Assembly (NCBI RefSeq): GCF_024166365.1
Contig: NC_064821.1
Span: 52,355,093-52,419,092 of the forward strand
Origin: Elephas maximus indicus
Lineage: Eukaryota; Chordata; Mammalia; Proboscidea; Elephantidae
DNA: 64,000 bases
Reading direction: 5' to 3'
Shown piece by piece: positions 22,174 through 32,946 of the stretch (position 1 is its first letter; the number at the start of each line of letters is the position of its first letter). A model generated the notes under the pieces. It saw nothing but the letters and a program-made list of their open reading frames with translations, searched no databases and was not told where the DNA came from. The position numbers and the translations under genes were made by a program.

Positions 22174-22755
22174 CACACGATAACTAAGAGCCCAAGAGAC
22201 AGAAAGGGCCACAAGAAAGGGCTACATCATCCTGAGACCAGAAGAACTAGTTGGTGCCCGGCCACAATCGATGACTGCCCTGACAGGGAGCACAACAGAG
22301 AACCTCTGAGGGAGCAGGAGATCAGTGGGATGCAGACCCCAAATTCTCATAAAAAGACCAGACTTAATGGTCTGACTGAGACTAGAGGAATCCCGGCGGT
22401 CATGGCCCCTAAACCTTCTGTTGGCACAGGACAGGAACCATCCCCGAAGAAACTCATCAGACATGGAAGGGACTGGACAGTGGGTAGGAGAGAGATGCTG
22501 ATGAAGAGTGAGCTAATTATATCAGGTGGACACTTGAGACTGTGTTGGCATCTCCTGTCTGGAGGGGGGAATGGGAGGATAGAGAGAGTTGGAAGCTGGC
22601 AAAAATGTCACGAAAGGAGAGACTGGAAGGGCTGACTCATTAGGGGGAGAGCAAGTGGGAGTACGGAGTAAGGTGTATATAAACTTATATGTGACAGTCT
22701 GACTTGATTTGTAAACGTTCACTTGAAGCTCGATAAAAGTTAATAAAAAAAAAAA
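22174..22755 (+). mobile_element. Afrotherian L1 3' UTR, 5'-truncated insertion
   Basis: About 580 bp ending ACTTGAAGCTCGATAAAAGT and poly(A). Shares blocks GAGCAGGAGATCAGTGGGAT and GTGTTGGCATCTCCTGTCT with three other copies. Target duplication AAAACTGACTAAA at 22161-22173, repeated after the poly(A) at about 22756-22767. The open frames inside are chance. Confidence 0.92.
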
Positions 22756-22874
22756 AAAACTGACTAAAAACCAGCCTGCTTTTTATTATCACCATGCACT
22801 TGGCAATTCTAAACAAAGTCCTCCTCCTCTTAAAAATCTTTAGTGGCTTTAAGTCCTGTTGAGTTTTAGTAATA

Positions 22875-23064
22875 CAGTAAAACCTATGAAAGCCAGAACC
22901 TGTGTAGGATGGAAACTTGTCAGAGAAGGAAAACTCGAATATTTTCCACTTAAGTGAGCAATAGAAAAGTGATACAAGGCTGCACCCTGTCAAAGGTGGA
23001 AAACTTGTGAAACACAGAAAAATAAGGCAGCCCTGTTGAGTTCCAGCTCTCACAGATTTCACTG
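22875..23064. mobile_element. 190-bp MITE with 25-bp terminal inverted repeats
   Basis: Left end CAGTAAAACCTATGAAAGCC; reverse complement of the right end CAGTGAAATCTGTGAGAGCT. Over 25 bp 19 positions match and all differences are transitions. There is no coding capacity. TA precedes the left end but TT follows the right, so a mariner/Tigger origin is tentative. Confidence 0.75.
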
Positions 23065-23074
23065 TTTAATGTGA

Positions 23075-23270
23075 GGTTGGAATACTACTCAGCAATAAAA
23101 ATGAACAAACTGCTGAGACACAAAAGCACATGGATGAATGTCAAAATCGTGCTGAGCAAAAATCTAAGTTTTAAAAAGATGTAGTTGACCTAGTTGTCAG
23201 AGATCTGGAGGATGGATTGAATGGGGGGGGGTGGCTGGAGGGGGAACTCCCCCTTAAAAAAAAAAATTTA
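23075..23270 (+). mobile_element. L1 LINE 3' fragment
   Basis: GGAATACTACTCAGCAATAA, CACATGGATGAATGTCAAAA and TGCTGAGCAAAAA match the end of the L1 ORF2/3' UTR region in sense orientation. A G9 run and a short poly(A) follow. Confidence 0.7.
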
Positions 23271-23614
23271 GAAGACTTGAAATAGTCCAGGCAAGAGAAG
23301 ATAAAAAGGGATTAAATTAAGGGAACAGAGAGAAAACAAAAGACATGAAAACAGAAGAAACCTAATACTATGAGGGTATGTGACTGGGAAGGAAAAGGGT
23401 AAGGATAGCTGGGCTTTTCAGATTGGAGTAGTAGACATTTGCCATTGTTGCCTGCCTAGAATCAATTCTCCCTTCTTCTGGAAATAAACCCCAAATTCCC
23501 TTTGAGGAGCTATCTCTAACCCACTCTGAGAGAGGAATTCTATCTCCTGGCTAAGGAGAGAAACATGTAACTCAATCCTGGGCAATCAGACAGCTGGGTC
23601 TCCCTAGAGACTGT

Positions 23615-23620
<6 letters not shown>

Positions 23621-23705
<85 letters not shown>
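23621..23705. repeat. (TA)n microsatellite, 85 bp, uninterrupted
   Basis: About 42 perfect TA units. Direct repeats GACTGTTT at 23609-23616 and 23706-23713 flank it. Confidence 0.97.
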
Positions 23706-23707
<2 letters not shown>

Positions 23708-24027
23708 CTGTTTCAGAGGAACTCATATGAAGTAGGCTTGACCAATCAGTGAAATCCCACCCCTGGATACAAGGATTAGTTCTGGAACAGACATATACCT
23801 CAGGCTCCATCCATATCATAGCATTTATCAAGACTTCATTTCTCCTACTGCCTGAGTAGTATTCCATTGTGTATATGTACCACATTTTGTTTACCCTTTC
23901 ATCTGATGATGGGCATTTAGGTCGTTTCCGCGCTACTGTGAATAATGCTACAATGAACATTAGTGTAGAAGTCTCTGTTTGAGTCTTTTTTGGGTATACA
24001 CCTAGAAGTGGAATTGCTGGGTCATAT

Positions 24028-24133
24028 TTTTTTATGGTAGTTCTGTTTTTAGTTTTTTGAGGAACTGCCATAGTTTTGTGTTTTTTATGGTAGTTCTGTT
24101 TTTAGTTTTTTGAGGAACCGCCATAGTTTTCCA
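24028..24133. repeat. 53-bp tandem duplication within L1
   Basis: The unit containing ATGGTAGTTCTGTTTTTAG is present twice, offset 53 bases, with one mismatch before the unit ends diverge. Confidence 0.9.
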
Positions 24134-24231
24134 CAATGGCTAGGTCATTTTGCATTCCCACCAGCAATGGGTAAGGGTTTCAATTTCCCCACACCCTGGC
24201 CAACATTTTTTTTTTTAATCTTAATCATCCT

Positions 24232-24402
24232 AAACCAAAACCAAATTCATTGCCATCAAGTTGATTCTAACTCATAGCGTCCCTATAAGGTAGAGTAGAA
24301 CTGCCAAGTCTGTAAATCTTGATGGAAGCACTCCCAAGCTGCTGGTAAGTTCAAACTTTCAGTTAGCAGCTGAGTTCTTAAAAACTGAGCTACCAGGGCT
24401 CC
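24232..24402 (-). mobile_element. AfroSINE, first of three in a row
   Basis: CATTGCCATCAAGTTGATTC, CTGTAAATCTTGATGGAAGC and ACCAGGGCTCCTTA antisense. Diverged long-form copy. Confidence 0.9.
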
Positions 24403-24560
24403 TTAAACCCATTGCCACAGAGTCTACTCTGACTCATATTGACCCTATAGGACAGAGTAGAACTGCCCCATAAGGTTTCCAAGGAGTGGTTGGTGAATTC
24501 AAACTGTCAGCGTTTTGGTTAGCAGCCTAATGCTTAACCACTGTGCCACCAGGGCTCCTT
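24403..24560 (-). mobile_element. AfroSINE, second of three in a row
   Basis: AACCCATTGCCACAGAGTCT, CTGCCCCATAAGGTTTCC and TGCCACCAGGGCTCCTTAG antisense. Short form, abutting its neighbours. Confidence 0.92.
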
Positions 24561-24561
24561 A

Positions 24562-24752
24562 GAAAAAAAAAAACCCTTGCTGTGGAGTTGATTCCAACTC
24601 ATAGGGACCCCATAGGGTTTCCAGGGCTGTACATCTCAACGGAAGCAGACTGACACATCTTTCTCCTGCACAGCCACTTGTGGTTTTGAACTACCAACCG
24701 TTTTGGGGTAGCAGTCAATTGCTTTAACAACTGCGCAACCAGGGCTCCTTTA
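24562..24752 (-). mobile_element. AfroSINE, third of three in a row
   Basis: Starts with a poly(A)-complement run, then GCTGTGGAGTTGATTCCAAC, ACTGACACATCTTTCTCCTG and CAACCAGGGCTCCTTT. Long form antisense. Confidence 0.92.
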
Positions 24753-25169
24753 GCCGTGCTGGTAGGAGTGAAATGGTATCTCATTGTGGTTTTGATTTGC
24801 ATCTCTCTGATGGCTAATGACGTTGAGCATTTTTCATGTGTTTGGTGTTGTTGATGAAATGTCTATTCAAGTCCTTTGCTCATTTTATGATTATTTGTCT
24901 TTGTGTTGTTAAGTTGTCAATCATACACCTCAGTTGGTCCAACCAGAGTGAATACCAGGACCTTGAGAAGAAGTTATCAGAAGAGATGCTTTCTTTTCAC
25001 TGAGCTTGAAACGGAAAGATAAAAGCTTGGAGCTGCCAGAAACCAGCATGTAGGGAGGGCTTACCCCAGACTGAAGCAAAACAGACAAGCAGATCTGAAA
25101 GATGAAGAGAGGCCAGACATTAAGGACATCATTCAATCCCCTGGGCTGGGCTTAAGTCTTCTCAAAGGT

Positions 25170-25905
25170 CCAGTTGCTTATTTAGGTCACTTACAACATG
25201 AGGGGGTCCTGACTACTCTTCTTGATAAGATGGAGAACTGGAGGAGGATAGGTAGATGAGCTTTGCTTTGGATGCCTTGAAGGTGGAGCCCTGTGAAACA
25301 CCCAGTTGGCAATGTTGGAAAGATAGAGAGTTGGGAATCATTCCTTTGGCGATAATATAAATAAATCATGAAGTAAATGGCTATGCCCAGAGAGGGTGTA
25401 AGTGAGAAGTACTTCTACTAAGGTCAGAACCCTGAGACACCTTGATCTCAGGATTGGGAAAGGAGGAAGAGCCTGGGAAGGTCAGGAAAGGGGGGCATGA
25501 GCAAGGGAGTGTCCTTGGGGGAAATCGCAGAGAGAAGAGGGGCTGGTCAATGGTGTCGAACTCTGCCTCAGGGTCAGGTTGATCGTGAACTGAGAAGAAG
25601 CCAATGAGTTTGGAAACTAGGCCATTGGTAACCTTCACCCAACAGTTCTGGGAGTGGTGGGGCTGAAGCCAGCCCAGGGTTTTGAAATATGATCCAAAGG
25701 TGAAGAAGTGAGTGTAGCTGTCTCTGTAAAATTTGACTCAGAGGAAAGTGAGGTGGTTTAAAAGTAGCATAGAGTTGAGGATGTATGCAGGTAGGACCGG
25801 AAGAAGCCAGTAGAGAGGCAGAAGGTGAAGGCAAGAGAGTAAATAATCTCAGAGGCCCAGGCAGGGCTTTTTCATACGGGGCCTGATAGACACATGCAAC
25901 CAGTG
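25170..25905 (-). mobile_element. L2 LINE reverse-transcriptase relic, antisense
   Basis: The minus-strand translation KVTNGLVSKLIG, then AEFDTIDQPLFS and KVSQGSDLSRS, parallels L2/CR1 RT motifs (AFDTVDH and VPQGSVLGP in the family). Stops and frame changes show it is dead. A separate copy from that at 20.5-22.1 kb. Confidence 0.75.
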
Positions 25906-26545
25906 GCATGTGAAGAGCGGGCCTCAGGGCTCTGACATATATGGCTGTTATATTTCGATATAGTAGCCAATGTGTTTTATGTTCTCAGTTTTGTTTTATT
26001 TTTTAACTCCCACTCAAACTAGTCTACAAGGCCTCCAGTCCCTTGGGAGGGATGTGTATCAGTCAGGGTTCAGTTAGTAAAGTGGTCTAACAAGGACTGC
26101 TCCAGAATAAAGAATTTATTATAGGAATTGTGGGAGGAGCTGGAGAAGTATAGGTCAGAGGAAGGTCATGAACCTATCCTGATATGGATGGACAAGTAGG
26201 CCTGGGAGGGTGCTGGGGTAGACGTCTTTGGAAGGTTCTTGACCCTTTGTGGCTGCCCTGTGTGAGTCTGCAACTAAGGATCTGGGCTTAGGGTCAGTGT
26301 TGGCCAGCAGGGAAGCCATCAGGATGAGAGCTGGATGTGGTACAGTGAAGGGCCAGGACAAACCAGAACCTGTGGATCTTTCTGGGCCAGTTTCTCATTT
26401 CCTCCAATCAACAATGACCTTCAAAGCATAGTGGCCACGCTTTTGCCTCCCAAACCTCCTGCAACTTCCCTTTTAGCAACTTTACCTCAGAGCCATATAG
26501 GAAGGGGATTCTGAAAAACATAGTCCTTAGAGTTACCAGCTAGAC

Positions 26546-27072
26546 CAGCACTGCCAGATAGAAATATAATGAGAATCACGTATGTAATTTGCATATTTCT
26601 AATAGTCGCATTAAAGGAAAAAAAGCAAAAAGAAATGGTGGAATCCCTAGGTGGTGTAAACAGTTAACACGCTTGACAGCTAACCGAAAAGCTGAAAGTT
26701 GGATTCCACTCAGGGATGCTCCAGGAGAATGGCTTGGCAATCTACTTCTGAAAAACTAGCCATTGAAAACCCTGTGGACCACAGTTCTACTCTGACATAC
26801 ACGAGCTCACCATGAGTCAGAATCAACTCAGCAGTTTAAAAGAAATGAGAAATTAATTTTAGTAACATATTTAATTCAATACATCCAAAATAATGTTATT
26901 TTAATGTACACTCAATATAAAAAAAAATCATTAATGAGCTATTTTAAATTCTTATTTTGCACCACATCTTCAAAATCTGGTGAGTCTTTGACACCTACAG
27001 TGCATCTCCATTTGGACTAGGCACAGTTCAATAGCCACATGTAGCTGTTGGCCACCATATTGGACAGCACAG
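26546..27072. mobile_element. hAT-type DNA transposon with TIRs and 8-bp target duplication
   Basis: Left end CAGCACTGCCAGATAGAAAT; right end complementary to CTGTGCTGTCCAATATGG. Flanks AGCTAGAC (26538-26545) and AAGTAGAC (27073-27080) match at 6 of 8. Internal sequence resembles a common MER/Charlie non-autonomous element. Interrupted by a SINE. The exact family is not named. Confidence 0.85.
26638..26837 (+). mobile_element. SINE (second afrotherian type) inside the hAT element
   Basis: TGGAATCCCTAGGTGGTGTA, TGGCTTGGCAATCTACTTCT, GTGGACCACAGTTCTACTCT and CATGAGTCAGAATCAACTC. Target duplication AAAAGAAATG at 26628-26637 and 26838-26847. Confidence 0.92.
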
Positions 27073-27080
27073 AAGTAGAC

Positions 27081-27544
27081 AATAGAACAATCTAACATCG
27101 GCTGCTACACAGAAAAGCAAAGAATATGCTTTTGACGTGTTCAGATCAGGGCCTGGAACTTGACATGAAGAGTCTGTTCATGGAGCCATTACCTGGCCCA
27201 GGTTGAGGAGATGCCCTTTGTCCTTCCAGTTGCGTTCCCAGAGGCCGCACCTCAGCTAGTCCCTAGCTAATCTGAGAGAAGCCAGCTGTGGACCAAGACT
27301 GGGAACCCACCCAACTTCCTCATGTGGACATCACCCTTCGTAACAGCCCAGGATACTTCACCCTGTCAGTTTTGTGTATGGTGGGCTCAGACAGCCAACG
27401 GATGGCTGGAAGTCCTATAAAAGGACAAGGACCCCTTCCCTAGGCTGCAACAAGCTAAACCAGCCAGTACCCCAGTGGGTACTTGCAATTTGGACAGAGC
27501 CCTGTGGGAAGGGCCCTGAAGGCCACAATTAAGATTTCACACCT
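27081..27544. other. Intergenic, nothing recognised
   Basis: Moderate GC, no open frame with a recognisable product and no named repeat. Confidence 0.4.
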
Positions 27545-28316
27545 TTAGGTGGAAACAACCCAAGTGTCCATCAACAGATGAATGGATAAGAAAAATTTTG
27601 TCTATCCATACAATGGAATATTATTGAGCCATAAAAAGGAATGAAATTCTGATACATGCTATGACATACAGAATACAGCCAGAATGCTCCTTAGAAGCAA
27701 AGGTGGTAAGACTATGTCTCACATGCTTTGGACATGTTATCAGGAGGGATCAGTTCCTGGAGAATGACATCACACTTCAGAAAATACAGGATCATCGAAA
27801 AAGAGGAAGACCCTCAATGAGATGCATTGACACAGTGGCTGCGACAATAGGCTCAAGCGTGACAACGATTGTGAGGATGGTGCAGGACCAGGCAGTGTTT
27901 CCTTCTGTTGTACATAGGGTCTCTGTGAGTCAGAACAAATTCTATGGCACCTAACAACAACAATGACATAGATGAACCTTGAAAACATTATGCTGAGTGA
28001 ACTAAGCCAGACACAAAATGACAAATATTGTACAAGCTCACTTACATGAAATATCTACAATAGACAAATGCATAGCTACAACGTAGAATAGAGGCTACCA
28101 GGGGCTGGGGGGTGGTGGAACTCTGACAGTGGGTGGGGAGATGTGTCATTGCTTAATGGGTACAGAGTGTCTGTTTAGATTGATTAAGAAATAAGTTTTG
28201 GAAATAAATAATTGCACAACATTGTGAAATAAATAATGCCACTGAAAAGTGCACTTAAATATGGTTAAAATGGCAAATTTTATATTATATATATTTTACT
28301 GCAATTAAAAGAAAAA
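27545..28316 (+). mobile_element. L1 LINE 3' end, split by an RTE insertion
   Basis: CCCAAGTGTCCATCAACAGA and GGAATATTATTGAGCCATAA lie before the insert; CTTGAAAACATTATGCTGAG and AGGGGCTGGGGGGTGGTG after it. This is the classic L1 ORF2 end plus 3' UTR. Ends in an A-rich tail. Confidence 0.9.
27669..27962 (+). mobile_element. 5'-truncated RTE LINE, about 290 bp
   Basis: Starts within the end of the RTE ORF (IQPECSLEAKVVRLCLTCFG, FGHVIRRDQ) and ends GGCACCTAACAACAACA. Target duplication ATGACATA at 27661-27668 and 27963-27970. The open frame is a remnant of RTE ORF2, not a gene. Confidence 0.95.
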
Positions 28317-28618
28317 GATTTATGCTTTTGAGTTAAAGCGTTGGCTCTTGGGGAGTTTTTGGCGGGCCGAAGCTCACGTTGCTGTCAGATGTTCCGTCTC
28401 AGGTGTGAGCAGGGCATGGATCTCAGTGAAGGCCGGAACTCTGTGGGAGCAGGCATCTGGCTGGGCGGGTGGGAGGAAGGTGAGGAGCCGTGGAGAAGAG
28501 AGGCTGCCAGAGGGAGAGTGTGGGACCCATCGGGCATCGGAAGTGGGATGGCACTGAGGTGGCCCCAGGAGCAGCCATTCCTCACCACACAGCTGGCTAC
28601 AGGCCAGCCCTGTCAGGA

Positions 28619-28777
28619 ACCAACAACCAGTTGCCCTCCTGACTCATGGTGGCCCTTTGTGTGTTGTAGAGCAGAGCCGTGCTCCACAGGGCTATCGGGC
28701 TGATTTTTGGGAAGCAGATCACTAGGGCCTTTCTTCTGAGCCACCTCTGAGTGAACGTGAACTGCCAACCTTTTGGT
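28619..28777 (-). mobile_element. SINE (second afrotherian type), partial
   Basis: CATGGTGGCCCTTTGTGTGT, GAGCCGTGCTCCACAGGGCT and GCCTTTCTTCTGAGCCACC antisense. Flanked by CCTGTCAGGA and CCTGTCAGAA. Confidence 0.8.
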
Positions 28778-28787
28778 CCTGTCAGAA

Positions 28788-29759
28788 GTGACCCATTTTC
28801 TCATAGCTAGACATCTGTGTGGGTTGGCCTGGACCTGTCATTTCCTATCCAGAGGGCTCCCTTTTCCGCCTTCGGGCAGCCTAATTCAAGCCTATTTGGT
28901 TATGAAACGTTTGAAGCCATCTCATCATACTTCTTGGGCCCCCTAGAGCCCCCTGGGGGGTCAGAGCTGGCTAGAGGCCCTCTGTGCCTCCGATGTTTGG
29001 GTCCCTGGAGCCTGGCTTTGTTTGCTAAATACCAATATTAGATTAGGCAACTCTGCAAACACGACCAAGGCCCCTGGCCAATTGCCCAGGGCGTTTAAAA
29101 TTCCAGGCACAGAGGCAGGAGATGTGCTCGTGGACATGCAGGAGACAGGAGACATGTGACTGGTGGAAGGCCATCGTGGCCTGGGTCTGACCAACACTCT
29201 CCCAGGCCTGTCTGTCCCTGGGAGCCTCAGGACAGGAATTAGTAGTTAAACAATTCGGTGAATATAATTCAGAAGGTCACACCAATTTTGTTCATAAAAA
29301 CCAAGAGATTAAGGGAAGCAGGCATCCTATCCACTCACAGCTCACATTTTGACCCCAAGCTTTGTTCCATGAATGTATGATCACATCAAGAGCTCTCATA
29401 AATGATAGAAGATAATGTTTGTGAATACATTCCGTTTCAGCTGAATATTTCAGGATACTTGAAAATCTCAACAGGCTATAAATGGTAATGGTGAATTCAC
29501 TGGCTGCAAACTCTCTCTCTAAAGAGGCAGAATGCTAGTTTTCCATTTTAGGTACAAAATGAGTGTGTAGCAAATGTGACTGGTAGACTTATTCACAACT
29601 CACCTCTTGTCTACTTAACCTAGTTTACGGTCAAATTGTTGGGATTAAATGCCCTTCCATTTTTCTAACTGGAGTTCCTGAAACATATCTATCTGAAGAC
29701 AAAATGTCATATTTACAAAGGGAACAGGAGGCAAAGCAGACTACAATGAGTTGAAAAAC
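28788..29759. other. Non-repetitive intergenic block
   Basis: About 1 kb without a named repeat. Short open frames on both strands show no family resemblance. A candidate for conserved non-coding sequence only by default. Confidence 0.4.
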
Positions 29760-29771
29760 TACAATGAGTTT

Positions 29772-30363
29772 TTTTTTTTAATTAACTTTTATTAAGCTTC
29801 AAGTGAACGTTTACAAATCCAATCAGTCTGTCACATACAAGTTTACATACATCTCACTCCCTACTCCCACTTGCTCTCCCCCTCTTGAGTCAGCCCTCTC
29901 AGTCTCTCCTTTCGTGACAATTTTACCGGCTTCCCTCTCTCTCTATCCTCCCATCCCCCCTTCAGACAAGAGTTGCCAACACAATCTCAAGTATCCACCT
30001 GATATAATTAGCTCACTCTTCATCAGCGTCTCTCTCCCACCCGCTGACCAGTCCCTTTCATGTCTGATGAGTTGTCTTCGGGGATGGTTCCCGTCCTGTG
30101 CCGACAGAAGGTCTGGGGACCATGGCCGCCGGGATTCCTCTAGTCTCAGTCAGACCATTGAGTTTGGTCTTTTTATGAGAATTTGGGGTCTGCATCCCAC
30201 TGATCTCCTGCTCCCTCAGGAGTTCTCTGCTGTGCTCCCTGTCAGGGCAGTCATCGATTGTGGCCGGGCACCAACTAGTTCTTCTGGTCTCAGGATGATG
30301 TAGGTCTCTGGTTCATGTGGCCCTTTCTGTCTCTTGGGCTCTTAGTTGTCGTGTGGCCTTGGT
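29772..30363 (-). mobile_element. Afrotherian L1 3' UTR, 5'-truncated insertion
   Basis: Poly(T) then TTAACTTTTATTAAGCTTCA and CATCGATTGTGGCCGGGCAC; complement of the copy at 22.2 kb. Target duplication TACAATGAGTT at 29760-29770 and 30364-30374. The 166-codon open frame here is a chance frame in the UTR. Confidence 0.93.
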
Positions 30364-30545
30364 TACAATGAGTTTTTTAATGTTGTCTCCCGCCTTCTTG
30401 GTTTGTTTTTATTTATGCTTACTTCATTGTTTTCTTCCCTCCCGCTCCTAGCTCCAGCTATCTAGTTCCCCTCACTGGTTTCTTGTGTATTTTTCCAGAG
30501 AGATTTTATACACACGCATACACACAGGCAGTTACATATATACAT

Positions 30546-31056
30546 GTTGTTGTTAGGTGCCTTCCAGTCGGGTCTGACTCATAGCGACCTTCTGGGTAAC
30601 AATGAAATGTTGCCCAGTCCTGCACCAGCTTCATGACTGCTGGTATGTTTGAGCCCATTGTTGTGACTGTTGTGTCCATCCATCTCACTGAAGGTTTTCC
30701 CTTGTTTTTGCAGACCCTCTACTTTACCATCTGTGATGTCCTTTTCTAGGGAGTGGTCTTCCCTGAAGATGTGTCCAAAGTTGGCAAGTCTCACCATCCT
30801 CACCTCTAAGGAACATTCTGGTTGTGTTTCTTCTAAGACTGGTTTGTTCATTCTTCTGGCAGGCCATGATCTATTCGTTATCCTTCACCAACACCACAGT
30901 TCAAACGCATTGATTCTTCTGCCTTCCTTTTTCATTGCCCAGCTTTTGCGCACATATGAGACCATTGAAAAGACCATGGCTTTGGTCAGGCACATCTTAA
31001 TATTCAAAGTGGTATCTTTGCTTTTAAAACTTTGAAGAGGTCTTTTGCAGAAGATT
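30546..31056 (-). mobile_element. 5'-truncated RTE LINE, about 510 bp
   Basis: TGTTGTTAGGTGCCTTCCAG at its 3' end. The minus frames PECSLEVRMVRL and FGHIFREDHSLEKDI match the end of the RTE ORF, and the insertion extends back into the segment homologous to 43.2 kb of the full copy. Stops present. Confidence 0.93.
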
Positions 31057-31059
31057 TGA

Positions 31060-31800
31060 TATCCCTGTATATTCTCCTTCCCTCTTTTAATCTTGATTTT
31101 TTTTTTACAAGAATCATAGCATAATATTCACTCTGATCTCTTTACTTTTTTCACCTAGTAATATGTCTTGGGAAACCTTGGTGGCATAGTGGTTAAGTGC
31201 TACAGCTGCTAACCAAAGGTCGGCAGCTCGAATCCACCAGGCACTCCTTAGAAACTCTGTGGGGCAGTTCTACTCTATCCTGTAGGGTTGCTATAAGTCT
31301 GAATTGACTCGACGGCAACAGGTTTCGTTTTTTTAACATGTCTTGGTGAGCATTCCATATCAGCACATAACGAGCTTTCTAATTTTCTTGAATAGTTGCA
31401 TGATTTCCATTGTACAGATATACCACAATTTGTTTAACTAATCCCCTACTGATGGTCACTTATGTTGACTCCAGTCTTGTTATTACAAGCAAAATGAATA
31501 TTACAAAACTCAATGAATCACTTGCACGTACCTTATTTTGCAAGGTGTAAGATAAAGTCCTAGAAGAGGAACTGCTGGATCAAAGGATATGTGCATTTGT
31601 AATTTTGATAACTATATTTTATTGGCAAATCAGCTTCCGTAGAGTTCATACTTATTCACACTCCCACCAGGAATGAATGGGAGTACATCTCCCACACCCT
31701 TGCCAATATAATGTCCCAGCACGTTTGTACTTCTCTTATGAGAAATTGTGTTTGACAGCCATTTCCTTCTCTGTGAACCAATTATTTTTTAAAAACATTT
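31060..31800 (-). mobile_element. Old L1 LINE fragment, antisense
   Basis: CATTCCATATCAGCACATAA, CATTGTACAGATATACCACA and TCACACTCCCACCAGGAATG are complements of L1 3' sequence. Split by an AfroSINE. Confidence 0.75.
31172..31337 (+). mobile_element. AfroSINE, short form, with 9-bp target duplication
   Basis: GAAACCTTGGTGGCATAGTG to GAATTGACTCGACGGCAACA. ATGTCTTGG at 31163-31171 and 31338-31346. Confidence 0.95.
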
Positions 31801-31842
31801 TCATACTTATTTGTTTAAAAGCCCAAAACAAATCCCTAAAGT

Positions 31843-31907
31843 GGAAGGAAGGGAGGGAGGGAGGAAGGAAGGAAGGGAGGAAAGGAGGAAGGGAGGAAGG
31901 AGGGAAA
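31843..31907 (+). repeat. GGAA/GGGA-rich purine tract
   Basis: About 65 bases of pure purine built of GGAA and GGGAGG units. Confidence 0.9.
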
Positions 31908-32389
31908 GAACAGAGTTACAAAAGCAGTGCTCTTGTTCCAGCCTCTTGAGGTGGGGTAGCTTCCTACCTTAAGTTATCTTGGGACAAAGACCTGGGGAAG
32001 GACAGGAGCAAATTGACTTCAGAGGCTAAAGAGGATCCTGCCCAAGCTGTTCCCAACCCCATCCTCAGGAAGCCTGGCCACAGTGCAGGCCCCAGCAGTA
32101 CAGGTCGACCCCATCTTGGGAAAGGGTACACTTCTCCAGCTCCAGACCCTCCACACCTAGCCTTCAGGCCAACTCTTCTGCTTGTGCACACCCTCCCTTG
32201 CCTACTCAAGGACATTGTGTCTGCAATTGTCCATTTGCTCTCCTGCATCATCAATCCTTGTCTGCTCCCCCTCCCGCCAGATTATCCCCTCCAGCATACA
32301 AATGTGCTGTTATTTCTTGTATCTTGACCCTCACTTGATCCTATACCCCTCTCCAGGCACTGCTCACTTCTGCGCCCTCTTTAAAGTAA
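31908..32389. other. Intergenic, nothing recognised
   Basis: Moderately GC-rich. Open frames on both strands are short and family-less. Confidence 0.4.
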
Positions 32390-32946
32390 AATTCTTCAGA
32401 AGGTTAGGGTTTCTCTCTCCGTCTTGTCTGTCAGTGTCTGAGAGAGGAGGGTTAAAATTTCTGATTATAATTGTAGATTTATCAATTTCTTCTTTTATTT
32501 CTATCAAATTTTGCTTCTTGTATTTAAGCTATGTTATTGGGTGCACACACATTTAGGATTATAATATCTTCTTGATGAATTGACTTATTTATCATTATGA
32601 AATATCCCTTTTTATCTCTGGTAACACTCCTTGTCCTAAAGTCTTCTCTGTCTGATATTAATATAGCCATACTAACTTTCTTTTGGTTACTGTTGCCATG
32701 GTTCAATTTTTTTTTTTCCCATCCTTTTACTTTCTTCCTTTCAGTACCCATGTATTTAAAGTGTGTCTCTTATGACCAGCATATAGTTGGATCTTGTTGT
32801 ATCCAATCTGATAGTCTGTTTTTCTTGTATAATGGTTAGTCCATTTATATGTAATGTAATTACTAATCTAAAAAAACTAATCTAGTTGGGTTTAAATCTA
32901 CTATTTTTCTATGCGTTTTTTATTTGTCCCATCTGTTCTTTGTTCC

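Larger units (their letters stand above)
23822..24925 (-). mobile_element. L1 LINE ORF2 3' end, antisense, split by three SINEs
   Basis: The minus-strand frame reads DPAIPLLGVYPKKT and YIYTMEYYSGSRRNEV, the diagnostic C-terminal region of L1 ORF2p. The L1 resumes after the SINEs at 24753 (GAAATGGTATCTCATTGTGG). Degraded; contains a 53-bp tandem duplication. Confidence 0.9.

Noticed and set aside
23616..24071. 151-codon minus-strand frame
   Set aside because: C-terminal L1 ORF2p remnant read through a (TA)n microsatellite, which yields the Tyr-Ile repeat.
29803..30303. 166-codon open frame and its echoes at 22.3-22.7 and 32.9-33.5 kb
   Set aside because: All lie in copies of the same L1 3' UTR in different orientations; the shared peptides come from the repeat and the frames are not conserved as coding.
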